DNA from: Nonomuraea deserti
GTDB taxonomy: Bacteria > Actinomycetota > Actinomycetes > Streptosporangiales > Streptosporangiaceae
DNA: 40,838 nucleotides
Assembly (NCBI RefSeq): GCF_004348685.1
Contig: NZ_SMKO01000079.1
Coordinates: 1 to 40,838 of the forward strand
Reading direction: 5' to 3'
Within the stretch, counting starts at the first letter, position 1. Every line of letters starts with the position of its first letter. A model generated the notes under the pieces. It had not been told where the DNA came from, ran no database searches, and saw only the letters and a program-made list of their open reading frames with translations. Made by a program: the position numbers and the translations under genes. Below are positions 33,479 to 40,838 of this stretch, one piece after another.

Positions 33479-33556
33479 CCTGGGGAAACAGGCTAATGGG
33501 CTGCTTCTCGCCGCCGTACGCCCGCCTGACCGGCCTCTGTTCAAGGGAGATGGACG

Positions 33557-35347
33557 ATGCGTGTCTATGCGATCCCCGCTCCTATAACCGTTGCCCCGGA
33601 CACCCAACTCGCCGACGTGGTGTTCGCCGACGACCGGGTCAACGGCGACCTGGTCCTGTTCAAGCGCCGGTCGGACGGCGGTTGGCGTCCGGTGACGGCC
33701 GGGCGGTTCGCGGCCGACGTTCGCAGTCTGGCGGCCGGCTTCCTCGCCGCCGGGATACGGCCTGGTGACCGGGTCGCGCTGCTGGCCGCCACCAGCTACG
33801 AGTGGACGCTGGTGGACTATGCCCTGTGGACGGTGGCGGCGGTGCCGGTCCCGATCTATGAGACCTCCTCGGCCGAGCAGGTCCGCTGGGTGCTGGAGGA
33901 CGCCGGTCCGGTCGCGGTGGTGGTCGGGCACGAGACGCATCGCCGCCTGGTCGAGGACGCGGCCGAGGGCCTGCCCGGGCCGCTGCGGGTGTGGCAGGTC
34001 GACGGAGGTGGGCTGGACCGTCTCCGCGAGGACGGGCGGGGCGTGGACGACGTCCGGCTGCGTGAGCGCCGCCGGGCGGTGTCGGCCGACGACCTGGCGA
34101 CGATCGTCTACACCTCGGGCACCACCGGCCGCCCGAAGGGATGCATGCTGAGTCACGGCAACCTGCTGTACGAGGCGCGCGCCGCGATCGTCAGCCTGGA
34201 GCGAATCTTCGGCCGGGACGCCTCGACTCTGCTGTTCCTCCCGCTGGCGCACGTGTTCGCGCGGGTGATCCCAGTGGCCTGCGTGGAGCGGGGCGTGTGC
34301 CTGGCGCACAGCGCCGACCGGGCCAGGCTGACCGAGGACCTGGCCGCTCTGCGACCGTCGTTCCTGCTGGCGGCGCCCAGGGTGTTCGAGCGGGTCCACA
34401 ACGGTGCTCAGCAGCGGGCCCACGCCCAGGGCAAGGGGAGGATCTTCGACTGGGCCGACCGTACCGCCGTAGCGTATAGCCAGGCGCTGGAAGACGGGCG
34501 GCCAGGCTGGCGCTTGCGCCTGGCACACCGCCTGTCCGACCGGCTGGTGTACCGGCGGCTGCGGGCCGCGCTCGGCGGCCGGGTCGGCTACGCCATTTCC
34601 GGCGGGGCGCCGCTGGGCGTACGGCTGGGCCACTTCTTCCGGGGAATCGGCATCACCGTGCTGGAAGGCTACGGGCTGACCGAGACCAGTGCCGCCGCGA
34701 CCGTGAACCCGCCCCACGCGCAGAAGATCGGCTCGGTGGGGCCGCCCCTGGCCGGGGTCGACATCCGGATCGCCGACGACGGCGAGATCCTGATCAAGGG
34801 TCCGATCCTGTTCCAGGGCTACTGGCGCAACGAGCAGAAGACCAGGGAGACCCAGACCGCGGACGGCTGGCTGCTCACCGGCGACCTCGGCGCCCTGGAC
34901 GAGGACGGGTTCCTGAGGATCTCGGGCCGCAAGAAGGAGATCATCGTGACCGCCGGCGGCAAGAACCTCGCCCCGGAGCCGCTGGAGGACCGCCTGCGCA
35001 CCCATCCGCTCATCAGCCAGGCGGTGGTCGTCGGCGACCGGCGGCCGTACACCGCCGCGCTGATCACCCTGGACGCCGAGGCGCCGGCGTCATGGAAGCG
35101 GGCCGCCGGCAGGCCCGGGCGGGCCGGCCCGGCCGAGCTCCGTGACGATCCGGAGCTGCTGGCCAGGCTGCAGACAGCCGTGGACGAGGCCAACACGATG
35201 GTGAGCCGGGCAGAGTCGATCCGCAGGTTCCGGATCCTTCCGGTCGACCTGACCGAGCAGAACGGATATCCGACCCCGACCCTGAAGGTCAAGCGTGCCT
35301 TGGTCCACAAGGACTTCGCGGCCGACATCGAGGAGCTGTACCGCTGA
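33557..35347 (+). CDS. Long-chain acyl-CoA synthetase (AMP-forming), FadD15-like
   Basis: 596 aa from MRVYAIPAPITVAPDTQLAD, preceded by AAGGGAG. Adenylate-forming motifs are complete: the P-loop-like TIVYTSGTTGRPKGCMLSHG, LLFLPLAHVFAR, YAISGGAPLG, EGYGLTETSAA (A5), TGDLGALDEDGFL (A7), ISGRKKEIIVTAGGKNLAPE (A8) and the catalytic Lys region PTPTLKVKRALVHKDF (A10). Length and the LFKRR...RPVTAGRF N-terminus match the mycobacterial/actinomycete FadD15 group, which activate fatty acids to CoA thioesters at the cytoplasmic membrane. It sits between two acyltransferase-3-type genes, suggesting that it supplies acyl-CoA for acylation of a lipid, glycan or metabolite by the downstream enzyme. Confidence 0.9.
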   Translation: MRVYAIPAPITVAPDTQLADVVFADDRVNGDLVLFKRRSDGGWRPVTAGRFAADVRSLAAGFLAAGIRPGDRVALLAATSYEWTLVDYALWTVAAVPVPIYETSSAEQVRWVLEDAGPVAVVVGHETHRRLVEDAAEGLPGPLRVWQVDGGGLDRLREDGRGVDDVRLRERRRAVSADDLATIVYTSGTTGRPKGCMLSHGNLLYEARAAIVSLERIFGRDASTLLFLPLAHVFARVIPVACVERGVCLAHSADRARLTEDLAALRPSFLLAAPRVFERVHNGAQQRAHAQGKGRIFDWADRTAVAYSQALEDGRPGWRLRLAHRLSDRLVYRRLRAALGGRVGYAISGGAPLGVRLGHFFRGIGITVLEGYGLTETSAAATVNPPHAQKIGSVGPPLAGVDIRIADDGEILIKGPILFQGYWRNEQKTRETQTADGWLLTGDLGALDEDGFLRISGRKKEIIVTAGGKNLAPEPLEDRLRTHPLISQAVVVGDRRPYTAALITLDAEAPASWKRAAGRPGRAGPAELRDDPELLARLQTAVDEANTMVSRAESIRRFRILPVDLTEQNGYPTPTLKVKRALVHKDFAADIEELYR

Positions 35348-35442
35348 GCGCAGGACGTGAAGACCGGCGGCCCCGAAGCGCCACGGACCGACGATCGACG
35401 CTGGACCGGCTCGTCGAGGCCACGCCGGCGTCCCGCGACCGG

Positions 35443-36525
35443 GTGGTCGACGCCGCCCGCGCGCTGTGCATCGTGGTCGTCACCCTCTGGCACTGGACGT
35501 TGTCGGTCACCCACCGCACCGCCGACGGCAACCTGGCCATGCCGAACCCGATCCATGCCGTGCCCGGTGGCTGGCTGGCCACCTGGGTGCTGCAGATCAT
35601 GCCGGTGTTCTTCCTGGTCGGTGGGTACGCCAACCTGGTCGGCTGGCAACGGGCCCAGGCACGTGGGACGACCGCCGGCCGGTTCGTCCGAAGCCGGCTG
35701 CGCCGGCTGCTCTGGCCGACCGCCGTCTGGGCCCTGATCTGGCTCGCCGGCGAGCTGATCGCGGCTGCCCTGCCCGGTTCGCACCGATGGATGTGGGAGT
35801 GGTTCCCCGGTTATCTGACGCCGCTGTGGTTCCTGGTCGTGTACGGCCTGCTGATCGCCGCAGTGCCGATCACCGCGAGCCTGAACGCCCGCTACGGAGC
35901 CAGGGTCCTGGCAGTGCTCGTCCTGCTGATCGCCCTCGGCAGCGTGGCGCACCGCGGCGCCGGCCTGACCTGGGCGGGCTGGGCGACCGCCGCCCTGGTG
36001 TGGCTGTTCTGCCACCAGCTCGGCTACGCCTGGCGTAGCTGGGAGCTGGGGCGGCGGCCGCCGGCGCAACGGCTCGCGGTCGCCGGAACCGGGCTGGCCG
36101 GGCTGGTCGGGCTGACGGCGGTAGCGGGCTACCCCGCCTCGATGGTGGCCACCGCCGGCGTCGAATCCAACATCTTCCCGACCAACGCCGCCATCGCCTC
36201 CCTGGCCGTCTTCCAGCTCGGGCTGCTGGTCCTGATCACGCCGGCCGCCGAACGCCTACTGCGCCGCCCGGCTGCCTGGAAGCCGGTGGTGGCACTCAAC
36301 GTGGGCGCGCTGACCATCTTTCTCTGGCACATGACCGCGTACCTGGTGGTGCTGTGGGCCTATGAAGGGCTGGGCGGCACCCTGCCGGCGGAGCCGACCG
36401 TCGGCTGGTGGGCCCAGCGCTGGCTCTGGCTCGTGGCCCCGTCGGTCGTGATGGCTGTGCTGGTAATGCTGTTCGTCCGGGTCGAACTGGCCGCCCGCCG
36501 ACCCCGGGCAAAGGCAGGTCGCTGA
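35443..36525 (+). CDS. Acyltransferase-3-type membrane protein
   Basis: 360 aa from GTG 35443, with about ten membrane segments: VDAARALCIVVVTLWHWTL, WVLQIMPVFFLVGGYANLVG (the same VMPxFFLVGGYA block as the broken paralogue), RRLLWPTAVWALIWLAGELI, LTPLWFLVVYGLLIAAV, NVGALTIFLWHMTAYLVVL. The true N-terminus probably lies further upstream: the in-frame residues LDRLVEATPASRDR before this GTG align with RDLAARTPESRDR of the paralogue. No ATG/GTG/TTG precedes them, but a CTG (35344) overlaps the synthetase stop as CTGA, which would give ATGA-like coupling. Role: transfer of an acyl group onto a membrane or secondary-metabolite substrate, with the adjacent acyl-CoA synthetase as donor supplier. 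Confidence 0.8.
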   Translation: MVDAARALCIVVVTLWHWTLSVTHRTADGNLAMPNPIHAVPGGWLATWVLQIMPVFFLVGGYANLVGWQRAQARGTTAGRFVRSRLRRLLWPTAVWALIWLAGELIAAALPGSHRWMWEWFPGYLTPLWFLVVYGLLIAAVPITASLNARYGARVLAVLVLLIALGSVAHRGAGLTWAGWATAALVWLFCHQLGYAWRSWELGRRPPAQRLAVAGTGLAGLVGLTAVAGYPASMVATAGVESNIFPTNAAIASLAVFQLGLLVLITPAAERLLRRPAAWKPVVALNVGALTIFLWHMTAYLVVLWAYEGLGGTLPAEPTVGWWAQRWLWLVAPSVVMAVLVMLFVRVELAARRPRAKAGR

Positions 36526-36619
36526 CCACGTTCAGGTGCGCAGTTCAGCCAGGTATGCGGCCCACGCGGCTGGCCCGGCCGTCGCCATGGTCGTCAGCAC
36601 CTCGGCGGGGACGGTGGCG

Positions 36620-36950
36620 GCGAAGACTCGCGCTGCGGCGGCTGGCCGAACTCTTCGACATCGTGTGGGCCTGCTCCTGGTCGCACAGCCCACCGGCACT
36701 ACGGCCGGTCCTCGGCCTACCCGAGACCCCGCGGCCGTTCCTGCCGGTGCAGTTCCGCAAACTCAGGTAGATCCGGGCCCACGCCGCTGGGCGCCCGTGG
36801 GTCTGGATCGACACGACAGCATCCACGCACCCGGCCGCCTGCCGGACCCACCGTACGGGCTGCTAGTCGAGGTGGACGCCCGCGTCGGCATCATGTCCGT
36901 CGATCCCGAGGCCCTGAGTGCTGGCCTGGCACAGATCAGATGTTCCGGGG
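36620..36950 (+). pseudogene. HAD-like protein remnant
   Basis: Fragments in two frames fit the C-terminal part of a HAD-type hypothetical family of actinomycetes. RLAELFDIVWACSWSH and PVLGLPETPRPFLP lead to a TAG (36768-36770). The same frame resumes IRAHAAGRPWVWIDT, where HAD proteins have WIDD. After a frameshift comes GLLVEVDARVGIMSVDPEAL. The normal acidic DD after WID is replaced by TT. With a stop, a frameshift and a lost acidic motif it is dead. Bases 36526-36619 contain no recognisable N-terminal HAD motif. Confidence 0.55.
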
Positions 36951-38384
36951 GGCGAGGATGATTCGCCGCAGTTGTTCGTCGAGGCTGAGATCGTCCCCGG
37001 AATCCACCATGGAGACCAGGACGGCGAGCACGGCCTTGCGCAGCGTCAGTCTGAGGCGCTCATAGTCCTCCGCCGGACCAGACAGCGCGCGGAAGGCGAC
37101 GCCTTCGACGGTCACGGAAAGGATGTCCGCGAGGTCCTCGATGGTGATGCCGGGGCGCAGTCTCAGATCGTTCACCGCCAGCATCTCCTCGTAGATGGGG
37201 ATCCATTTCTGCCGGACCGCACTCCTGGCGCTGCCGGTCGTGGTCTTCAGTTCGGGGAAGCGATCTGCCATGGCCGTGGCGATGAGGGACAGACCCATCG
37301 CCGGGTTCGCCAGAATGGACGCCAGTTCCTGGCTGCTGACCTCCTGCGCCCCCCGTACCGGGTCCACGGCATTGGAGATCAGATCCGCCGATTTCACGAT
37401 GGAATCCGGCCGCCAATGTCTGACCCATAACGCGTAAGCAAGCAGATCGAGCGCGAAGTCGTCCCTACTGGACCATCTCTTGTGGAATTCCTCTTCGTTT
37501 CCCGGCGCCCGTCCCGCCCGCTCGATCTCTTTGAAGATCTCGTACTCCGACGGCAGTCCTAAGTAGGTGTCGGGGCCGTCAGCGACGGAACTCAGCCGGA
37601 GACCGGCTTCCAGATATTCCCTGGTGAGGCTGTCGTTGGCGAGCGCCCGCCGGGACCCGTCCGCGTCTCGCCGCATGAGCCGGTGCAGGACCAGAGATAG
37701 ATCCTCCTGGCCCTTCCGGTCCGAGGCGACGGCGATGGAGGCACGATCGCTGGAGATGTCGGAGTTCGCCGCCCACGTGGAGAGCAGTTGGTCCAGCATG
37801 TTCAGGGCGGTGTCGTGAGCGGATTCCTCGTGCAGGTTGAGGGCCTGGTGCAACAGCGCATCGGTGCAGAAGGCCGCCCCGGCGATGACGGAAGGACCCG
37901 ACCGCAGAACTCCGCATTTCTGGCCGTGCTCCATCAGTTTGGCGAGCATGGTGTACAGCGGCACAAGATGACGGACATCCGCTTCGTTGGGTTCCGCGCT
38001 CACTCTGCCGTGTCTGATCGTCTGTTCGTTCATCGCGGCGACCAGCGACTCCGTCAGCCGTTGGCGTCTGCGCGCCAGAGCCGCCAAATCATGGAAATGC
38101 CGGAGTATGGCGTCGACCGGATCAGACTCGTCCCCAAGGGCCAGCTCCACCGATTTCGACAGCTGGCCGACGAGCGGGCGATAAACAAATCCCATCAGAA
38201 TTTGTTTGCTCTTGAAATGGTTGTAGGCAGTGGCCGCACTCACCCCGGCTGTCGTCGCCACATCTTCAATTCGTGTGCGATACCAGCCACGCTCGGTGAA
38301 CAGCGCGCGAGCCGCGCTGAGGAGAACGGCTCGCGTGCGCTCACGTTTGACGTCCCCGGCACTCCGAGCAGCCTTGCTTCTCAT
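36936..38384 (-). CDS. Double-length TetR-family regulator
   Basis: 482 aa from ATG 38384 (MRSKAARSAGDVKRERTRAV). The N-terminal HTH is complete: VLLSAARALFTERGWYRTRI, EDVATTAGVSAATAYNHFKS, KQILMGFVYR. A first helical ligand-type domain follows to about residue 215 (LARRRQRLTESLVAAMNEQT, AGAAFCTDALLHQALNLH). Instead of ending, the protein continues for some 250 more residues with a second helical, TetR-C-like unit (LRLSSVADGPDTYLGLPSEY, FALDLLAYALWVRHWRPD, ILANPAMGLSLIATAMADRF, SAVRQKWIPIYEEMLAVND), ending RRIILAPRNI. No second HTH is visible. Usual TetR proteins are about 200 aa, so this is a fusion or an internal duplication of the effector half. No target gene is obvious next to it; a palindrome-free TATTAG (38398-38403) may be its -10. 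Confidence 0.8.
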   Translation of the reverse strand: MRSKAARSAGDVKRERTRAVLLSAARALFTERGWYRTRIEDVATTAGVSAATAYNHFKSKQILMGFVYRPLVGQLSKSVELALGDESDPVDAILRHFHDLAALARRRQRLTESLVAAMNEQTIRHGRVSAEPNEADVRHLVPLYTMLAKLMEHGQKCGVLRSGPSVIAGAAFCTDALLHQALNLHEESAHDTALNMLDQLLSTWAANSDISSDRASIAVASDRKGQEDLSLVLHRLMRRDADGSRRALANDSLTREYLEAGLRLSSVADGPDTYLGLPSEYEIFKEIERAGRAPGNEEEFHKRWSSRDDFALDLLAYALWVRHWRPDSIVKSADLISNAVDPVRGAQEVSSQELASILANPAMGLSLIATAMADRFPELKTTTGSARSAVRQKWIPIYEEMLAVNDLRLRPGITIEDLADILSVTVEGVAFRALSGPAEDYERLRLTLRKAVLAVLVSMVDSGDDLSLDEQLRRIILAPRNI

Positions 38385-38674
38385 CACGCAGCAGAGCCTA
38401 ATACTCCAGCCACAGTTTGGACATAAGCCCCAACCTGGGGCGATCCAGGACAGTAAGTGCTTGAACGGAGACGTACGGGCAAAGGGTGCGACTGCCGCGA
38501 TGATCTCCGGACGCGAGAGAACCCTACGGCAAGCCGGTTGCAGACGCATGGCGGTCTGTGCGGTCGCATGCCCGAATATCGCCCTTGAGCTGCGCCTTCT
38601 CCGTTGTGACGAGCGGCTGCCGACCGCCGCTACACGGCTCCAGGACTCTCTCGTACGCTCGTGGCGACTCCAAT

Positions 38675-38703
38675 TTGAGAAGCAAGTTAGACCCCGCTAC
38701 AGT
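38675..38703 (+). promoter_or_regulatory. Sigma-70-type promoter without an obvious gene
   Basis: TTGAGA (38675-38680), a spacer of exactly 17 bases, then TACAGT (38698-38703). Both hexamers are close to the actinomycete housekeeping consensus. No well-supported coding sequence follows within 200 bases; the transcript would run through two hairpins. It may drive a small RNA. Confidence 0.5.
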
Positions 38704-38791
38704 GACGTAAGGGATTTTTGGGGCAAGTGTGGCCTGTGTCATGAGGTCTACCCCAAAACCGCCTCGCCGCATGCCCAAAATGGCCAATAAT

Positions 38792-38812
38792 CTGAGCATT
38801 CTTCATGCTCAG
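38792..38812. repeat. 8-bp hairpin
   Basis: CTGAGCAT (38792-38799) and ATGCTCAG (38805-38812) around TCTTC. It is upstream of the 13-bp terminator and could be a structural element of the same transcript. Confidence 0.45.
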
Positions 38813-38854
38813 GACTGGAGAGTAAGTCTTGGAAGGCACAGGATCCGCATAAAA

Positions 38855-38889
38855 GAAGCGGCAGGAAACCACGGGCTTCCTGCCGCTTC
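38855..38889 (-). terminator. 13-bp perfect hairpin terminator with T-run on the minus strand
   Basis: GAAGCGGCAGGAA (38855-38867) pairs with TTCCTGCCGCTTC (38877-38889) across a 9-base loop. Read leftward it is followed by TTTT, making a classical intrinsic terminator for the hypothetical gene ending at 39015. The symmetrical stem may also stop rightward transcription from the 38675 promoter. Confidence 0.8.
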
Positions 38890-39014
38890 CTGCAAAATTG
38901 CTCAGCCTTCGCCTTCCATACGCTTGATCCCTCCGATCTGATCGTGTAAAAGGGCGCGTGCCCGTCGGGCAGAGTTGTGTCGACGTACCCTACACAACGA
39001 CGGACCAGAGCCTG

Positions 39015-40055
39015 TTACGACTCCCAAACCCACGCGATACCGTAGTAATGGTTCGGCATGAGCTGCTGCTCGTCGAACACCTTGTAGAGGTATCGGCCGT
39101 CATGAAGCAATTTCAGGTGACGGCCTTCGCTCCGCGCGGGTTCGAGCTGCCCCTCGATATCCAATGTCGCGCCGAACCACCATGCCCGGATCGGAACCAT
39201 CTCCGGCTCGAAGAGCAGTTTGAACTCGATTCGCTTCGGGTGATGAAAGGGCGGGCGCCATCGGAGGACCGGCTGGGAACGGATACGGCTGTCGATGAGC
39301 AGCCGGCAACTGAACGGGTATATTCCGTCCTCCGGCCTGAGTTGCTGGAGTATCTCGACGGTCGCCAGAATGCTGCCGCCGGGATCCTCGACCTGGTCGA
39401 TCACGCGGCACCCGTACAGATTCTCCATTCTGAGCACCCCCGGACGGCTTTCTGCGAGATATCTGTTCGCGACGAGGATCCGGGGATCGGCGAGCGGAAC
39501 CACCGCGCGCACCCATCGGGTGACCTCTTGCTCGACAATGGCACCGGTATCGGAGAAGCGGCAGACATGGGAGATGGCCTCGATGGCCAGATCCTTGGAG
39601 AAGGACGGTCCTGCCGCATGTGCCAGCGCGAGCTTGCCGCCGTCGGCCGGTTCGCGGTTCTCCAGCAGCAGCCGCACGGCCGCCTTGATCGCCCTGTTCT
39701 CCCGCCGCTCGATCGTACGCACGTCCGCGGCCAAAGGACTTCTGGACGACCGGAGCGCGGCGACGTAACTGCCGCGCCGTCGTGCGAGCGTGTCACCCTC
39801 ATGAACCGGGTCGAGATGGAGCGCGACGAGAAGAGGTTCTCGATACTTTGTGTCGCTGATGCGCTTGACGAAGTCTGTGAGTGCGTCTATACAAGCCTGG
39901 ATTGTTCTCGACCGGCCTGGCCCAGTGGAATTCTGTAGCACGTTCATCAGTTCTGGACACTCCACAAGTCGCTCGGGAGTGCAGCCCATAGCCTTGCGCA
40001 GTTCTCTGAGCTCTCGCTCGCACTCCGCCAGCACGTTTCTTGTGCTTCCGTCCAC
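39015..40055 (-). CDS. Hypothetical protein with an HTH-like middle segment
   Basis: About 346 aa from GTG 40055, chosen because GGAAGG lies 8 bases upstream; an alternative GTG at 40106 has no ribosome site. It begins VDGSTRNVLAECERELREL, then RKAMGCTPERLVECPELMNV. A middle segment (LLVALHLDPVHEGDTLARRR, then PLAADVRTIERRENRAIKAA) resembles the winged-helix-like pattern with TxxRREN seen in actinomycete proteins predicted to bind DNA. The second half is mixed alpha/beta (GPSFSKDLAIEAISHVCRFS, RWVRAVVPLADPRILVANRY, VEILQQLRPEDGIYPFSCRL, PNHYYGIAWVWES) without known motifs. It is divergent from a small membrane protein and close to a degenerate CRISPR-like array, but no functional link can be shown. 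No signal peptide or membrane helix. Confidence 0.7.
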   Translation of the reverse strand: MDGSTRNVLAECERELRELRKAMGCTPERLVECPELMNVLQNSTGPGRSRTIQACIDALTDFVKRISDTKYREPLLVALHLDPVHEGDTLARRRGSYVAALRSSRSPLAADVRTIERRENRAIKAAVRLLLENREPADGGKLALAHAAGPSFSKDLAIEAISHVCRFSDTGAIVEQEVTRWVRAVVPLADPRILVANRYLAESRPGVLRMENLYGCRVIDQVEDPGGSILATVEILQQLRPEDGIYPFSCRLLIDSRIRSQPVLRWRPPFHHPKRIEFKLLFEPEMVPIRAWWFGATLDIEGQLEPARSEGRHLKLLHDGRYLYKVFDEQQLMPNHYYGIAWVWES

Positions 40056-40195
40056 CGGCCGTACCTTCCGCGTCCCGTTTACGTCCCCTGTCTCCGAACT
40101 GTGCACAAAGTGATCGTTTACGTCGCTCGCAGAGGAGCTTAACGTTCGAAGTGTAAATCATCGGAGTCGCCGGGAAAACAAGGGAGGATCTCGCG

Positions 40196-40432
40196 ATGGG
40201 CGCCGATCTCTCGTCGAATATTTTTATCGAGCACGCTTTGGGGACGGTATCCGAAACGCCGTTGGTCATGGCCACCGCCGTCACGGCATTCATCTGCGGC
40301 GTGTGGCTCGCCGCCGTCATCGCGACGGCGACCCTGTCACATCTTCAGCGGCACATGCAGGAGCAGGTGCGCCGCTGGCAGCGGCGGGCCGTCCGCGCCG
40401 AGCACGCGGCCAAGAACCACGAGTCAGGCTGA
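40196..40432 (+). CDS. Small single-pass membrane protein
   Basis: 78 aa from ATG 40196, preceded by AAGGGAGG at ideal spacing. One hydrophobic helix (LVMATAVTAFICGVWLAAVI, about residues 23-45) is followed by a basic, helical tail HLQRHMQEQVRRWQRRAVRA. The layout predicts an N-terminal outside and a cytoplasmic amphipathic tail. It is divergent from the hypothetical gene; the 140-bp gap between the two starts is AT-richer (GTGTAAAT, GTTTACG). Such small proteins are common in actinomycetes and have no assigned function. Confidence 0.7.
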   Translation: MGADLSSNIFIEHALGTVSETPLVMATAVTAFICGVWLAAVIATATLSHLQRHMQEQVRRWQRRAVRAEHAAKNHESG

Positions 40433-40435
40433 AGG

Positions 40436-40683
40436 GGTCGCCCTTATGGGTGGACGAGCATCGAAACACCACCGGCGTCACCGGCAGAGTGGTGTCGTTG
40501 ATCACGGCGGTCGCTCCCACGGGCGGCCGAGCATCGAAACACGCCGGGGTCGTTGACCCAGCCGGGGTCGGTGCTGGCGGTCGCCTTCCACAGGCAGCCG
40601 AGGATCGAAACGATGTGGACCTGGTCCAGGGCTGGGAGTGGGCCAAAGGACGGTCGCCCCCACGGCTGGCCGAGAGTCGAAAC
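40436..40683 (+). CRISPR. Degenerate four-repeat CRISPR-like array
   Basis: Four 32-33 base repeats at 40436-40467, 40509-40540, 40579-40611 and 40652-40683, all starting GGTCGC and ending CGAAAC (mostly ATCGAAAC). The central part varies (for example CCCACGGGCGGCCGAG in repeat 2, TTATGGGTGGACGAG in repeat 1). Spacers of 41, 38 and 40 bases are unrelated to one another, and the period is 73, 70, 73. The GAAAC 3' end and the spacing are those of a real CRISPR array transcribed rightward. The mutated repeats suggest a decayed, leaderless or trailer-end array. No cas gene is visible in the window, and the window ends 155 bases beyond the last repeat. Confidence 0.7.
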
Positions 40684-40765
40684 ATCGTCTGGTTCGATGG
40701 CGGGGACGTGGTGTCAACGGCCATGAAGATCCCCAGGTAGGTGGACTTGGGTTCTCTCAACTGGT

Positions 40766-40792
40766 GGCCATCAGAAATCCATACTGATGGCC
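40766..40792. terminator. 9-bp hairpin beyond the CRISPR-like array
   Basis: GGCCATCAG (40766-40774) and CTGATGGCC (40784-40792) with a 9-base loop. It may terminate transcription of the array or of a gene lying beyond the right edge. Nothing else is seen in 40684-40838. Confidence 0.5.
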
Positions 40793-40838
40793 GGGGTGGT
40801 CCTGATGGGTGGTCAGGTCAATGGGGTGACGCCCTTGC

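Larger units (their letters stand above)
38385..39014. other. Intergenic region with hairpins and an isolated promoter
   Basis: 630 bp without a convincing protein gene. A minus-strand frame at 38524-38799 (FGVDLMTQATLAPKIPYVTV, NLLLKLESPRAYERVL) has some protein character but no ribosome site and no homology I know. The plus strand carries a good promoter at 38675-38703, an 8-bp hairpin at 38792-38812 and the strong terminator at 38855-38889. Bases 38890-39014 show nothing. Confidence 0.5.

Noticed and set aside
38729..38941. A 70-codon frame downstream of the 38675 promoter
   Set aside because: It runs through two strong hairpins, has no ribosome site and shows no conserved pattern.
40303..40740. 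A protein-coding frame running through the repeat array
   Set aside because: The frame is open only because the repeats lack stops in it. The period (70-73) is not a multiple of three throughout, and the translation has no protein character.

Overview
The window is high-GC DNA from a filamentous actinomycete. A Streptosporangiales-type (Nonomuraea or Actinomadura-like) host is my inference from gene content: an MmyB-type XRE regulator, an LGFP-repeat protein, an I36-type secreted inhibitor, a FadD15-like acyl-CoA synthetase, GC-biased third codon positions and frequent GTG starts. It looks like accessory chromosome. Intact transcription units alternate with stretches of gene debris.

Layout. 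1-5.6 kb: the 3' end of a cyclase-family gene with a terminator; a truncated SDR gene joined head-on to a truncated minus-strand gene; a dienelactone-hydrolase-like protein lacking its nucleophile; a frameshifted hypothetical gene; and a MerR-methyltransferase fusion with a textbook 19-bp-spacer promoter, flanked by two decayed copies of a recombinase-like tail. 5.6-10.5 kb: a TetR/MFS efflux pair, a PhzF-like enzyme, and an Lrp regulator divergent from a PLP trans-sulfuration-type enzyme. 10.5-16.5 kb: a 48-codon ORF, a 1023-aa PLD-helicase-DUF3427 protein, an I36 inhibitor-like secreted protein, a lipoprotein broken by one base, and a GNAT remnant. 16.6-18.9 kb: a hairpin, a tRNA 3'-end remnant, and a secreted Kelch protein divergent from an XRE regulator across a perfect palindrome.

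19.6-31.1 kb holds the most unusual locus. Four overlapping, apparently co-translated genes (a DUF6603 protein and three large uncharacterised proteins of about 836, 1385 and 496 aa) are followed by a 318-aa protein that I read as an aegerolysin-like domain plus LGFP repeats. None of the five has a visible signal peptide or membrane segment. Function is unknown; a multi-protein assembly with a membrane-active or surface-binding product is a hypothesis.

31.1-32.0 kb is a graveyard of fragments (methyltransferase motif I, flavin monooxygenase, LuxR HTH and others). 32.1-36.5 kb is an acyltransferase / acyl-CoA synthetase / acyltransferase unit whose first gene is frameshifted. Then come a HAD-like pseudogene, an unusually long (482 aa) TetR-type regulator, a possible small-RNA locus, a hypothetical gene with a strong terminator, a small membrane protein, and a degenerate four-repeat CRISPR-like array with no cas genes in view.

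All family calls come from reading the translations; no database search was run.
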